Shown: one piece after another, positions 34,130 to 47,985 of the stretch
How positions within the stretch are numbered: the stretch's first letter is position 1
Layout: every line of letters begins with the position of its first letter
NCBI RefSeq assembly: GCF_019578655.1
Contig: NC_063257.1
Coordinates: 32,957,159-33,021,158, forward strand
Length of the DNA stretch: 64,000 nt
Source of the DNA: Ricinus communis
Taxonomy: Eukaryota > Streptophyta > Magnoliopsida > Malpighiales > Euphorbiaceae
Direction of reading: 5' to 3'
The notes under the pieces: model-generated
What the model was told of the DNA's origin: nothing
Databases searched by the model: none
Seen by the model: the letters and a program-made list of their open reading frames with translations, nothing else
Translations under genes and position numbers: made by a program

Positions 34130-34800
34130 CACGAGAATAAGTAATGGTAGCGAGTTCATGGGTGAGACGGCGGACTGCTAGTAGAATACAAGATCTAGCA
34201 TCATAAATCTTCTCTATAGACCTAGCGAATGGAGTGGTAGAAGCAACCAATAAGAACTGCAGGAAAATACTCTCGAAGATGGTGTGGAATCCACGAGAAT
34301 TTGGTCATTTTGGTTACCTTTACACTTTGGAGATATCAAACAATTAGTAGAACATCAAGCTGGGCAAACACCATCTTTGTATGGTTTACGGAATTTGAAG
34401 TAATTTTACTAGTTAAGTTGGAATTAAAGTCTTTCGGAGTTGTATTAGAGTTTTGAAATACGGAGTTATCAATGGGTCAAGTAGAGATGTCGGTGGTTGG
34501 CTGCGGTCGGTGAGAGAAGGATGAAAACATTATACCATATGTTGTTGTATCGGGAAATGGACAACTAGGGCATCCGATAAAAAAGTGAAGCCGGGAAAAT
34601 TTAGAGTACGGTGATCTAGTATTGAAGCACACAAGACCCTCACGCATTTGACACGAGGAAGGAAGTTCGAGGGCCGAATTAGGAAGGCCCATACTTAGTA
34701 AAGAAGATCTTGCCTAAAGGTGCTCCTAAGATCTCGAGCACGGAAGGGAGCGAGTTCTTGAACCAATCAACGTGGATCGTCTCAAGAAATACTATGTATA
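34130..34800 (+). pseudogene. Distal integrase remnant, element B (right copy)
   Basis: Counterpart of 9640-10310. It has the same loss of the zinc finger and first catalytic aspartate, with more consensus errors (gatgtcggtgg for gatatcagtag near 34480; ccgggaaaa for ccaggaaaa near 34590). Confidence 0.6.
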
Positions 34801-36190
34801 AAAATAAATAAGGAATAGGAAAAATAGCTCAGCGGTCGGAGAAACTTGAAAATTTTGGTTAGGTAAAAATTAGAGGCGGAAAAGAGAAAAATAATCGGCT
34901 AGAAAATCTCAAAAAAGCTGGGCGATGGCGGGAGTTATATCTTGAGAAATTAAAATATAAACATATGGCCTTTTACTAAATGAATAGTTTAGAAGTAATA
35001 TCAAACAAATATATATTTGTTTACCATTATACATAATAATTGAAAGAATAAAAAACAAAGCCAAAAGTCCTAAGTAAAATAAATGAGATATAAAAAAGAA
35101 GCATGCTTTTAATCTTCTTCTTTTCTTCCTATTTGCATCCCTAGATAGAGCAGTTACTTCTCAAGTCCTCTTAAACGTGCAAAACTAGGGGAAGTAGAAA
35201 TCTGAAGCTGGACCCAAGCCTTAAAGTTGTCATTAGTGGTCAGATCACCCTTAAAGTTAAGTTTTCGCTCTATGGTCGACCGGGCCAAAGTCTCTCAATC
35301 TTATATAGGAAATCCTATACGAGTGGGAAGCCTTCTATTCAGGTGGGAATTCCAAGATTTGTTACTTTTGCTCATACTGGCGACAAAGTCTCGAAGGCGT
35401 ATAAAAGCTGGATGCCTGTACTCCAGGTAAGGGTACATAATCACCATACTCCATGAGTGTGATGTGCTTGATTCTCCATCAAGGGTAAGTCCAACCAATG
35501 AGTGAGTTAAGTACACCCTTCATCTGGAAAATCTAGCCATCATGACCCTGTGGGGTAACAACAAATTGAGTTTCGACTCGTACTTGTTGATATCCCTCGG
35601 GATGGTCAATATTTGAAGCGTCTCATGCAACCAGCTCTGTAAAAAGAGATAGAAAAAAGAAAAAATATAGAAAAATAGAAAAAAAAGAAGAAAAATAACC
35701 TAACTTGAAAACCTGAAAGCCCGGCTTAGGCAAAAATAAAGTCTGTTAAGTCAAAAATATGAAAGGGCGGGTTTGGCAAAAGTTAAGACAAAGGCTTGCT
35801 AGGTTGAAAATCTAAAAGGACAAGTTAGGAAAAAATTAAGGCAAAAGACAAATAGTAAAAGAAAAGAGATTTGGCTGTATACCTATAAGAGAATGAAGCT
35901 ACCACCAAATCATTGATGGATTTTCTACATGTCTAAGCCAATGATGGTTTCGGTCAAGATGGTACGGAATTGGATGCTCCATGCTCCTCCTAATCAATAA
36001 TGCTAGCAATTTTAATATCTTCCCCCTCCTTGAGGAGATATCCAGAGAATTGGGCATAAAGGCAAAAGCCCGACATTGAATCCAAAAGGTGTGCCCTTTT
36101 CCTTCTTCTTACGGTATAAGAGTAGTGAAGGGTAACATCGAACTTCATACAGGTTCGAATCCTACTGAAGGTTCACTAGAGATCGAAATA
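34801..36190. other. Post-pol region of element B (right copy)
   Basis: Counterpart of 10311-11590. It contains a 71-codon minus-strand open stretch (35301-35516), closed in the left copy, possibly an antisense exon of the extra-ORF group. No named gene. Confidence 0.4.
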
Positions 36191-36191
36191 C

Positions 36192-36425
36192 TCACCGATG
36201 GAATGGGAAAGTACCTCGGTGGGGCATGTCAAATAACTCCACCAGTTTTTCAAGAAAAGGCTCATCAAGTTTTGGTAAGACAATAGGATGAGTAAAATCC
36301 ATAAGGCCTCCAAGAATGGCGGAGGATTCTTCAATTATGGGGCCTGACTCTTGCCCTTTGAATCTAAAGACATGGTCCTTTAGACCTTTAAAAGTTAATG
36401 ATGAGATGGAGAAACCCATAATCAA
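36192..36425 (-). pseudogene. Antisense coding block 1 in element B (right copy)
   Basis: 77 open codons: LKDHVFRFKGQE, then PIIEESSAILGGLMDFTHP, then LPKLDEPFLEKLVELFDMP. The left copy has tgccccataattg where this has ggccccat with an adjoining C/G change, so the residue before PIIEE is uncertain. Resembles the first part of antisense extra ORFs of Tat elements; the function is unknown. Confidence 0.45.
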
Positions 36426-37199
36426 GCTTGGTGTGTTGCATGGCTTTAAAGGATGAAAGGTTGAATTTCACAATTTTGATATAATCATCGCCTCTTAGGG
36501 TTTTTGAGGAGACTATGCAAGCTATAGGCACTATTTTGAGACATATTTTTGGCTTTTTGAAGTGGAACTTCGCATATGAGGGAAGTGAGGGGGCGTATGG
36601 AAATATATAGGCCTCAAATCGGTGTCAATTTGAACTCGCAGACTCTGAGCTAATGTTGTCATAAAGGCTGAATCGGTGAGCATAGAGTCGATCGGCTCTG
36701 TGGCCTCTCGCTTACAATTATAGCTAATTTTGCCTGGTTTTTGGTGCTTTTCTGGTTTTATTGCATGCAAGCTCATATAGATGTAGTATTAAAGAAAAAT
36801 GAAAGCGATTTAAAGGCCAAAATGAAGGCTTTTATATACTTAAAAGTCAAAAGTTCTACAAAAGACAAAAGAATCAAAAGTACAAGCAAAGGCAAAAATC
36901 GGAAGCTCAAGTTCTCTTCCAAGTCCCCATCCTATCATCTAATTTGGTGTCCATCCCTAGGCCCATAAAGTCGATAGTTGAAGCATTAGAGTGTCAATCT
37001 GACATTGTTGAGTGTCAATCGACGCTTGGGTCATCCACTTGCCTTTGCAAGCTCTCGTGGTCACTCTGATAAAAACTTCGAAAGAAATTAGTTAGTGCAT
37101 TTCATACATACATACATGCATACATTTTGCATCGCATAAATCATATTCTTACCCACCGGTCCTACGAGAACAAGAAAATTGCCTCCTCACGGCATTGAT

Positions 37200-38900
37200 G
37201 AGCCAATATCGTGCTCAAACTGGTCTCTCTGAACTGTCTGAGTTATTTGCATAATATGTCACTAAATTTTCGGGAAAGGGGATGTGAAAGCATGAAAATG
37301 TTACTTATATGTGTGCAAGTGCTTTGAGTGAATTTTAGAGGAAGGCAATGCTCTATGACAAGCCGGTGCTCCATCGCACCATAAAGGCTCCAATATGAAA
37401 CCATGGAATCTTGAGGGAATATGACGCTCCCCGGAACCACATCAGACATGGTTGTAGGAGGTGCCTCGAAGGCAGCACAGTAGAGGAGCCCGTAATGTGG
37501 GAAGGCTTGGAACGTCAGATGGATCGCCCTCGGTCGACTCACGAGCAGCGGAAGCACGATGGATGAACTACAAACAAAATGGTTAGATAAGTGGGATATA
37601 AAAAATGAAGAATTTTAAGTAATCAAGAAAATTCACCTGAGCCATGATATCATCATCAAAAGGCATATTCCTCAGCAACCGAGGAAAAGAGGAAGTGTAA
37701 TCCGTCCTCCGAGATCGGATGGTGAGATCCTCAGGCTCGTCGCACCCGCTAAACACTCTGCTAGTTCCTTCCATGGAGGTCCACTGTCCAGAATGTAGAG
37801 AGAGGTGGAGGCAAGAGAACTTCGGCGTCACATTGGGGCATCGCTCCCACTCGTAGATCCTCTCGACTAGATACCACGCCCGACAGGCAGGTCCAACCAG
37901 CATAATCCTCCTCTATTCAAGATTAACTGCAGAAACCATGTAGGGGTGCCAATGGCGAGCTCCCCGGTAATCACTCAGAAAATCATGGCCGGAAAGGTAA
38001 GTAATTATATAAGTAAACCACAAGTATGACTAATAAATTTGTTTACCTTATCCTAGGTCGGGGTGTTAATCCATATCACGGTGCACATGAATCTAAGCCT
38101 ACTCCAATGCAAGCGCTCACTGCTCGAGCCCGACAACTCGAGCCGTGAAAAGCCCATGAGGTGTAGATGGGTTGTGAGCCCACTATAAGGCTGATCTCTA
38201 GGGCTGAGCACCGCAAAATAAGAATCATAATTCATAATAGCGTTAAAAGAAATGAGAAAAGCAAAGTTAGAGTGTAACTTATGTGGATCATGTGCTGAAG
38301 CCATAAATCCTCTACTGCTTTAGATAGTAATGTCCATTTGGTGATACAAGTCTGAGAGAGCCCACGGATCCTAGTTGTAGGAGGAGACCTAGTCCAAATC
38401 CCATAGTAGGGCTAAATAGTGGAAGTTTAGTGAATTCCTTGAGTCATTGAACAAAGTTATGCGAAAGTGGTACACCGTAAAGGCTCGAGCCATCTAATCC
38501 ACCTCCAAGAGCATTTAGAGGCACAAAGCCTTGGTAGTGGAGAGGTATTCTCTAGTAAGCCATGAGACTCGTGTCGGAAAAATCAATGCCGGTGATGGCA
38601 TCAAATGAGAGAGGAGAAAGAGTCAGCTTACCAACTTGAGTATGGAAGGTATGGGTGGTGTCCATCCAACTCTCGAGCAAGGCATATCTGAAGGTATGAT
38701 CATCCTCCGATGATTAAGAAGTGTAGCTATAAACCGACATAAGTCGGTATCGCCAATCCTAGCCTGGACAAAGCTAGAAAGCTCATGAAACCACTCACAA
38801 GCTCCATAAATGTTTTCGAAAAATCGGATCGATACAACGTCACCTTGACAAGCTAGACACACAAGTATTAAACAAAATATACACATGAAAAGAATCTAAA
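37200..38900 (-). pseudogene. Antisense plant-mobile-domain gene (right copy)
   Basis: Counterpart of 12640-14375. Exon-like stretches are at 38886-38300, about 38225-38056, about 37990-37640 and 37557-37243, with the same short GT-AG introns. The last of these open stretches is 104 codons long and includes the join of two frames seen in the left copy. The plant-mobile-domain core (WTPPIPSILKLVS) is here pushed out of frame by an indel near 38705; the left copy has it in frame. Confidence 0.55.
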
Positions 38901-39941
38901 CAAGTAAGTATATGTTTATTTGTTGGTATTTTGTGCAAAAATGCCATAAAAACTCTGATCCAGTCCGTGCAAAATCGATTCGGACTATGCAGAGCTGATC
39001 GGCTCAGCATAGAGTCGAATTGGCATTGCACGGGGCTGATCGGCTATGCGCACAGCCGAATCGGCTCTACAAGCTAGGGCATATGACTTTTTGATACTTT
39101 TTCGAAAAAATTTCATGAATTTTGAGCAAATAACGCAAGTATCCAGTACATAAGTGGCAGGAAACAAAGTTTAAAGTTGGAAGAATACCTCTCCCATGAT
39201 TAAAAGCATGACGAGTGTTAAATCTTCGCCTAAATAAGGGATTTCCTCTCCCTTAACAAGCCCTATGAAGTGAATGAAGTGGGTGGAAGAATGTATATAT
39301 GTCCAAAAAGGGTGACAATGTCATTTAAGTCCCTGATTCTTCGAAATTATATTTTAGTCTTAATAGGCTAAAAATTGATTCAAGTCCCCAGAAGACACAT
39401 AGAAGGACAGTTGCCGTACCGACATGGAAGTTTCTTAAAAGGTTACAAATTTGGTCCTTGACCCATCAAAATTACGTTTTAGTCCTGAGCAGGCCAAGTA
39501 CCAGTATAGCTTGCAAAAGGTGTCAAACAAATCAGATTACACGTCGAGGCGGGAAATTCTAACCAAAAGTACCTAGAAGTGAAAATTTACCAAATTGACC
39601 CGAAGTGGTGAGTTTTTTCCTAAAATATAAAACAGTCAGAGGAAAGTCTCTACAAATATCAAATGAATAGGCATGGTCCCTATGTCAACGGACGTGGCTC
39701 CGAAATCACTAGACATGGTCCTTCAGCCTAAGTAGGCAAAGCCTTCAATCTAAGTAAGCGAAGTCTCAAAAATTCGAGCGAGCGTAGTACCCATACTAAA
39801 TCAACAATCAAAGTTCCAATTTATAGGGGGCGTAGCCTCATAGCTCTAAAGATATCCTTTTAATGTATCCTTGACATTTATGATTAGTCTTAATTTATCT
39901 AAGCGCATTGCATGCTTATAAATTTTGACAAGCGGGGCGGT
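38901..39941. other. 3' untranslated part of element B (right copy)
   Basis: Counterpart of 14403-15455, with the best version of the gccgaatcggct palindrome cluster (38990-39065). The polypurine tract reads caagcggggcggt against caaactgggggcagt in the left copy, again CTG/CAG changes. Confidence 0.5.
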
Positions 39942-42123
39942 TAGCCGACACCCATTTTCAATCTAAATATCAAGAGAATTATGGAAAATCCTATAATGAA
40001 ACTCAATGTCTTCTCCGATTATTGGGAGACGGAGGAAAAGTGAATCTGAGCTTGGGATTGTCGTTAATCCAACCAAAATCACCATTTTCAAATCAATTTA
40101 GAGTTAATTTTCAGGAAAATTGAAGTTTAAAGGTCAAAATGATGAATCTTGCAAGTTTGGGGACTAAATTGCAAACTATTCACAAAGTTTTTCCTTTTAG
40201 AGCCAATCAGCTCTACACAGTGTCGATTTATGCTTTTCTTTATTTGACGTCATTTTTTTGACACTTTTATGTCCAAAATGATTTTCTAAAAGGTATTTAA
40301 TGATAATTGATAAACTTTAATGATATTTATTTGAATTTTAAAGATTTGATTTATTTATTGGATATTCATAAATAATTATCCAATAAAGGAGGAATCGATT
40401 CTTTTAAAATAATTTTAAAAGAATAAAAGATTAAAGTCTATCTGCTCCTCTAGGATTTCTTAAAAACATACCTCTATTAATAGAAAGTTACAAGCTAGGG
40501 TTAGGGGGTTAACAACATAGATAAATAAAGAACCTTAGATTTGGAAACTTTTTGTGAACGTTAAAAGCTTTTCCACATTGCAACCAACACTCGATGCACA
40601 ACCAATTTTCAACTCAACTGCATTATCGTTCACTGAGACACACAAAACGATCAACTACGGTGACAACTTGAGAGTTCCCTTATATTCATCAACATCAACA
40701 TCACTCGCCCAATAAACTGGTTTTTCTATTCTTTTATGTTTTTTTAGAAACATGATTAGGGTTTTTTTGTTTATTGTTTTCTATATTTGATGTGATTAGA
40801 TTAGGATTTCCTATGGATTAATATGTTGCTGATTTTATCGGGTTTTGAATATGATAATAAGAACACATTGGGATTTGATGTTGATAATATATCTTCCTTT
40901 GGATTTTGAATCTGATTAGTCAAACGATTAGGATTACATGTTTGATTTGTATTTTCTTTATAGTTTTGTCATTAGATTAGTTCTATAGGATTATATAATT
41001 AAAATATGAAATCTGCCATATTTATCTATTGTATGTTTAGACTTTTAGGGTTTCTAGTTTAGTCTGATGTCATTTACATATTTTATCTTGCCTTTTTCAT
41101 GTTCTAATTAAGCCTTTTACCTTTTATGCATGTGAAATTAGCTTTGGGATGTGAGAATCACAAAGGAACTGTAAAAGTCAGCCTCGGAAAGCCCTAGAGC
41201 TTATTCGACTCCATGTTGTGCTGATTGGCTTAACACACATCAGCCCTAATTTTTGGAATTTTTATGAATTTTTGGTGTACTTTTTGAGTTATTCATGTAC
41301 CTGTACTTAGTTTTAGGCCTTTTTATTTCTATTTTTAGTTCTAGGCGGAGTTGTAATAGCTAGATTTACTTTATGTACTTTATTTTTATTTATTTTATGT
41401 CAAATAATTGTAACATGACTGCTTAATTAAAATAGAACACAAAGACTTTAGGTTAAAATTTGACCCAACATAAAAAATGTAGTCCATTAGGCTAATCAAT
41501 GGTAACTGGTTTAAATTTTAAAATCAATATAGACTAAGTGGACTTTATCATGTTTTAGTTAGATCAATTCAACCGTATTAGATTTAGGTTCACACAATTG
41601 AGCCTTATCATAATAAGTAGTCCTTCTAGCAATAAAGGCTTGGCTGAACATAACTTATAATTAGGCTAGAATAGGAAGGCTTTCTACATAATTAATTAGT
41701 AAAATTAGATTAATATCTTAATTAGTAAAATAAGATTAATAACCTTCACATGGGCTAGGCTTTAATAAAATGGGCTAAACTTAAGTGAACTATATGTGCT
41801 ATATGGTATGCTTGTATATGAACTACCGTGTTTATAAGGAATTACTAGTTAAATAATAAAATTAAAGACTAAGATACACAAATAAGGAGGTTGACTTCTG
41901 GATCCATCTCTGGATTTGTGGCATAAGCTTTCTTATGGAATCTAAGAAACATCACTCATTTGTAAAATTGTCCTGGTGAATTACACGGGCGGCGCCACCC
42001 ATCTCCGTGCTAGTCTCTATGATTACTTAGCATGTTTCTAATTAAACTGAAAAGCCTTGCAGTGCCGTAGTCGTTAAAGACACTTGGGTGCTCACCCGAA
42101 ACCACTGCCCATACCATTTGTAG
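39942..42123 (+). repeat. 3' LTR of element B (right copy)
   Basis: Counterpart of 15456-17613. From about 40100 onward it agrees better with the 5' LTR than the left copy does (for example tgctcctctagg and gctagggttaggggg near 40442-40507). It is followed by CCATT at 42124-42128. Confidence 0.8.
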
Positions 42124-44457
42124 CATTTCTCCTTTTATCATAATCAGAACAACCCATAACCCTGCACCTCTTCCACTCTAGAATCTCCATTGCCTCTAGA
42201 TTCTCATCAGGGAACCCTAGATCCTATGGGTCATCTCCTTCAATCGCTTTCTGAGCCAAAAACTCTGCAACAGCCTTACCCTTGACTACCTTCTCGGTGA
42301 TATACTCGATGTCAAATTCTGTTAAGTGTACTAATAATCTAGCCAGCTTTCCCATAAGAGATTGAGCTTCAAACAAGTATTTCAGCAGGTCTATTTTTCC
42401 GGATTGCTTGCACCCTATAAGATTGGAAATAATGTCTTAACTTCTTCTAGCTCATAACATGGCTAGGCACCTCTTCTCTATGAGGTTATACCTCGACTCA
42501 TAAGGTTGCAACTTTTTACTGAGATAATAGACTGCATGCTCCACATCATTAGGCCCATACTACACCACCATTGCTCCTATGGCTTCCTCTTCTAAGCCAA
42601 GTATAGAATCAATGGTTTCTCATCCTTCGATGACTTTAATCTTGGCGACTTCATTAGATACTCTTTGATCCTATCCAAGGCTTTTTGACAATGTTCATCC
42701 CATATAATGGGTTGATGTTTCCTTAGGAGTTTGAACATAGGATCACAAACCATTAAGAGCTAGGAAATGAACCTACTGATGTATTGTAGACATCTTAAAA
42801 ATCCTATGACTTCTTTCTCTGTCTTTAGTGCTAGCATCTCTTGAATAACCTTTACGTTGTCCGGATCAATCTCTATTCCCCGTCGACTCACTATATGCCT
42901 TAACAGCTTTCTTGACATTACTTTGAATACACTTTTCTTCAGATTAAGCCTTAGGTTATAGCTTTCCACTCGTCCTAAGAACTTATCAAGAGCATAGAAA
43001 TGCCCTCCCTTGTCTCAGACTTTACCATCATGTCATCTGCATATACCTCTACCTCCTCGTGCATCATGTCATGAAACAAGGTGGTGGCTGCTCTCTTAAA
43101 AGGTTCCTCTACATTCTTTAGTCCAAATGGCATAACTATGTAGTAATATGTCCCTCATTCAATGATGAATGATGTCTTCAGGTTTTCTACTACTGCCATC
43201 ATGATCTGGTTGTATCCAAGAAAACCATCGGTGAAAGAGTACATAACACTTGAAGCTGCACTGTCAACTATGACGTCTATATGAGGAAAAGGAAAGTCAT
43301 CCTTAGGGCATGCCATTTTTAGATCCTGATAATCCATAAACATTCTTACTTTACCATCCTTCTTTAGAATCGAGACAATGTTTGCCAACCATTTGGGATA
43401 GTCAACTACGTCGAGAAAAATTAGCTTTCACCTGCTTAGCAATTTCTTCCCAAATTTTCTTTGCTCACTCCGCCTTAGCCTTCTCATTTTTTTGCTTGAT
43501 TAGGTTGATATGCGGGTAGGTAAGGTTGGTGCTCTGCTATATTTCTATCTAACCTTGGCATGTCATTATAGGACTAATCAAACACCTCTTTCCTTTTTTC
43601 CATTATTTTTTCTAATTCTCTCCTTTCATCGAGAGTTATATCATGAGCTATAGCAATGTTCCTTGGATTATCATTTGTGCCTAGATTAAATGAATCAATT
43701 TATATGGAATTCATGTCAAACATGCACATGTCATGACTATCAAAATGTATGGTGCCATTAGGAAAAAATCGCACAAGTAAGCAAAATTATCATTCATATC
43801 ATTGATCTTTAAAATGAAATAGATATCATCCTCATAGAGATTGGACATTATTACATCATCATAAGATACATCTATGATTTGCTCCTCTATCAGGGTAGCT
43901 ACCTCTTATTGATTCAGCTGCTCAAGCAGAGCAGCGAATTCTTCCAGCTTTAGCTCCTCAGCCTTAGTGGTGATCTTCTCATGGACTTTCTTTATACTTG
44001 AGTCGATCATCATGTCGACGATCAGACTCTTGAATATCTCAAATCCTGGCAGCTCAGTCCCAGCTATTGTAATAGGTTCAGGCTCCCCGGAGTAAGACTT
44101 ATATTTCTAGACAAATACATCTTTTAGAGTCTTACCCTTTGGTGTGCCCTCATCTTCATCCTCATGGTACCCCAACGCGTGTTAAGTTTTCTGACCTTTG
44201 AAGTCTGGCAGCTCTACAATGCCCTGCTAGTTCTTTTCTAGACCCATTCCAGGCATGAAATCCATCTTTTTGAACATGCTGGCTACTTTAGGATCCATGT
44301 AGTCCTCATAGAGAACAACAACTTGGAATCCAGTAAGGACTTCCAGCTCCTTCCCAACTTCTTGAATAGCTGAGATAACCTTACTACCTTTAGTGTTACC
44401 GGTCACTATTTCGCCTCCATGAGGGAATGATTGATTGTGATACTTGTGATTTTTCAT
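42124..44457 (-). pseudogene. Element A: Tat-type linker-RT-RNase H fragment (right copy)
   Basis: The better version of 17614-19953. Minus-strand order: linker (44457-44227, FPHGGEIVTGNTKGSKVISA, YEDYMDPKVASMFKKM), then RT. The RT has VSILKKDGKVRMFMDYQDLK, then PHIDVIVDSAASSVMYS, FTDGFLGYNQIMMAVV (43388-43155), FHDMMHEEVEVYADDMMVKS (about 43080-43020) and LNLKKSVFKVMSRKLLRHIV. Both catalytic aspartate motifs are present. RNase H follows to 42124, where element B cut it. Stops remain in the linker and RNase H. Confidence 0.75.
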
Positions 44458-44599
44458 TATTGTTCAATTATTGAGTATTGAAATCATCTTAGCCCTAGAT
44501 ATTTAATCATGGTGCATCTCAATACTCATATATAAAATGGTGTGATCAAAGTAAATGGAGCATGCTCATGCATTCATAATAACATCGTTTCTATATGGA

Positions 44600-44889
44600 A
44601 TTTCAAAAAGCGCGCTCGCGCCCTAGTGAAGCGTTCGCGCTTTACAGGTCCTTAGGCATCCTAGAAATGACCTTAAAATTGCACTCGCGACTATTAAGCA
44701 CCACTGCAGTTTCTTTAATTTATAGCCATTGTGACTATATTTTCAAAAGCGCGACCGTGCTTGTCAAGCGCGCTCGTCCTTTCCCTCGATTTTAAAAAAA
44801 ACTAGCTGTTACAGAATTTTTGAGAATTGGTTTTAATGAAAAACTAGCCGTTCTTGTACCCTGTTTAACACCCTATTAAAGCTATAAAA
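44600..44889 (+). promoter_or_regulatory. GC-rich palindromes and TATA box of unit C (right copy)
   Basis: gcgcgctcgcgccc, gcgttcgcgc and aagcgcgctcg lie 80-280 bases before ctataaaag (44882-44889), which is 106 bases before the ATG at 44995. The layout parallels the CACGGCCGTG arrays before TATA in the Athila parts. Confidence 0.45.
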
Positions 44890-44994
44890 GCCACATTTTA
44901 CTCATTTTCATCATTTTCTCACAATTATTTCAAAAACTCTGCTTTCTTTCTTCAAAAATTCTCCAATCTTCTCTTTTTATTCATCAAGACTAGC

Positions 44995-46014
44995 ATGGAT
45001 CCAAGAAATGCTGTTGCAAGAAGCTCCTCCTCCACTGAATCCATCATTGAAAGAGTGAAAGGGGTGAATAATGAGGCAAGAATCAAATACATGACAATAG
45101 AGAGGAAGGAAACCCAACCTAGCCTGTTCTTTGATGAAGAAGCTCTAAACAGACTTGGAATATCTTAAGAGGTACATGATCTTCTTGATAACATAGGACT
45201 TAGAGACTTATTTCTCCCTCCTACCCTAGAGCTTGGCTTTGAAAACCATACTAAGGAATTTGTTTCCACTTTAGTAATCAATAACAAAGAAGATGGAGAT
45301 GAATATTACGGGATAGAATTTAGGCTTTTTGGGGAGAGAATAACACATACAAAACTTCAATTTTGCTCCATCTTTCGGTTCCAAAAAAGGGGCCATCTCT
45401 CAATCATTGAGAACCTTATAAAGAGGCCTCTCTCTTTTTCCCAATTTTGGAGAGAATTCTCTATTAAAGAGACTCACTCAAAAGATCCCCTCTCTAAGGA
45501 TCTTAAATTCCTCACTCATTGGGTAGTTCATAGGATATCGCCACTAATATTCATGCAAGAAATAATGAGGTTGAAAAGTTCTCCAAAAGGATCTTATTTT
45601 CCTCTTTATAATGATTCACGGTAAGCGCATCCTAACTTCAAAATTCTTTCTTGATCGCCTCTTTCACCTTGGCAATACTTCAAATGGTGCTATACTTGTT
45701 TCTTCATATATCACCAAGATTGCCAAGTACTTCTAAGCCATTACTCCTCTCACCAAAATCTATCTAACTCCTCCTTTTTCACCACTTTTACTTGGCTTAT
45801 CCTTCCTAGAGCATGCCAAGCATCATTTGCATGCAAACTTAGTAGAGATATAAAAAGCATATAAAATTCCTCATTGTCATGTAGAGGATTGGGAAGAAGA
45901 AGAGGAAGAAGAAGCTCTTATTCCATCACCCCAAGCAAGCTCTAGTGGCAAAGGAAAGGAGCTTATAGTCTATTAAGATAAAGAAGAAGAAAAGGATGAT
46001 GAGGAAGAAGATTG
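44995..46014 (+). pseudogene. Athila ORF1 / plant-transposon-like pseudogene (right copy)
   Basis: Better copy of 20474-21490. It is open from ATG to a TAA at about 45165. The next frame piece is open from EVHDLLDNIGLRDLFLPP through FRLFGERITHTKLQF and FSQFWREFSIKETHS to SSPKGSYFPLYNDSR (45170-45622). It is then shifted, and ends in a glutamate-rich tail near 45895-46014. A family-like layout of about 330 residues can be followed. With a TATA box in front and an acidic C-terminus, it was once a gene unit of an Athila-like or related element. The protein role is unknown. Confidence 0.55.
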
Positions 46015-47640
46015 AATTTTTTTAACATTTGCTCTTTATCATTTTATCTCATTTTGCTTTCTCTCTCATGCATGTCTCCCATCATTTGATCACATATATG
46101 TATATTCTTTTTTCCTTATGAATGAAATCTCCCTTATATGTTCGCTATCTTCTTGCAAATTTACATCTCTTTTTTCCTTTTTAATTTTGCCAAAGGAGAG
46201 ATATCTAGAATCAAGGGGGAGAGAAATCTAGAAAAATTAAGGGGATAAAAATCTCATGACCAAAGGAATTAATGGAGAGAAATCTATACTCAAAATTGAT
46301 TAATGATTAAAAGGGAGGATTTGTTGCAAAACAAATTCAAAAGGGGCACTAATGCAACTACTGAGAGGGAGTAACATTTACCAAATACTCTTAAGTAAAT
46401 TGTTCCTTTAGCTTTTAAATATTAGTTGTTGGCTATTCAATTGCATATATACTTGATCAATTTTGAATTTCTAATCAATTTGTTTATTAAAATAAAAAGG
46501 AGGAGATTATTGACCTAAGGTGCAATTGGTCTTTACTTCTTATTCTAACACCATCACTGAGTGTTTATGTGATAGAGCATCAAAGGAACCAAGCCTATCC
46601 CAAACATTCTTTAGCCTTGAAGCAAATCTTGTAAATTTACCTCAAAAGTGCGAGGGCTATACAAGGGCGTGGGGGCGCTTTTCATAAGGTCAAAAGTTTA
46701 CAAGACGTTGAAAAGTCCACTTGACAAAATCCCAATCATCTCATGAAACTTAGTAGTCAAAGTGTCAAAGCTCCAAAAAGCACTAGGGCACCCCATGTTA
46801 GGTATTAAGACAATTTCTAGCAGATGATAGTGCGATGAGAAGCACGGGGGCGCGGTCGAGGAAAGCGCGAGGGCACTGTTGTGGCGCGGGGGCAATTCTT
46901 ACAATTAATGCGATGTTAATAACCGTTGAGACAACAACCACCCTATTAGTGCCATGTAGCTAGAGCCATTGGAGTTCCAACATCTCTTATTAGAAAGCGG
47001 GAGGGTATTGTTGTGGCATGGGGGCGCTTTCCATGACTTTAGGCAATTTTTGCCAAGTCATCAAAATTGCATTCTAGGATTTTTAGCCCCATTATAACGC
47101 CTCTAAGGGATTGATATGAGTATAAATACCCCTCTTAAAGACATAACAATTAAGTGTTTGTGTTAGATATAACCAAACTCTTGCAAATTCATTTCTCAAC
47201 TTCTTACACTCATTTTCTTTTTTGTAAAATGTATTAAGTTGAAATCTTTGTTCAACTAAAACTTAGAAAGGATTATTGTGTGAGCCTAGGTATTAAAAAC
47301 ATGAGGAATTGATTGTTGAGTAACCATTAATACTCAAGGGTAAAGGGACTTAGTGAGAGTTTGATACACTAAGGGAAGAGATTTAGTGTGAGCATTGAAA
47401 ACACCAAGTTATGGGTGAACTTGTAAAAGCCAAGATTGTAATCAAAGTGATTGTGGTGAAATATTCAAGTGTGATCTTAAGGAGTGGACGTAAGGAGGTT
47501 TGTTCCTGAACCACTATAAATCCCTTGTGTAGACTTCTCTAACCCTTAATCTCTTCATCTTTTTCCTTAATCCTTTTTGTTTTTACTTAAAACCTCTTAC
47601 TTCCGTAATTTGAGGGTACTAATTCAACCCCCCCTTCTTT
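46015..47640 (+). repeat. LTR-like 3' part of unit C (right copy)
   Basis: Counterpart of 21491-23090. Purine tract aaaaaggaggagatta near 46493-46508; G-rich runs at 46660-47030 (gggcgtgggggcgctt, cgcgggggcaatt, catgggggcgcttt); TATA-like tataaata at 47121-47128. Confidence 0.4.
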
Positions 47641-47985
47641 GTTCCAAAGGATAACAACTCACAAGTGTAATGTAATATATCAACCGTTAAAAGTTTTTCT
47701 TACAAATGGTGTATAACTTGATGTATATAGGCAATGCTAGACCTAAAGAAAACTCTAGATATGTCTAAACACCTCACATAACTCCCTACTAACACACAAT
47801 TAAAAATATAGTTGTTGGGGACTTAACTCCTACATCTGTAACTCCTAAATAGTTACTTTCACACTTAAACATAAGTTACAAAAGGGAAGATTTGGTCAAA
47901 GCTTAAGATAAATTACAAAATACCTAATTACACTTAATAAAATACAATTCACTATTATTGAAACTTGAGCAAAGCAATGCAATAA
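47641..47985. other. Spacer, nothing recognised (right copy)
   Basis: Counterpart of 23091-23426. AT-rich and without a supported gene. Confidence 0.4.
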
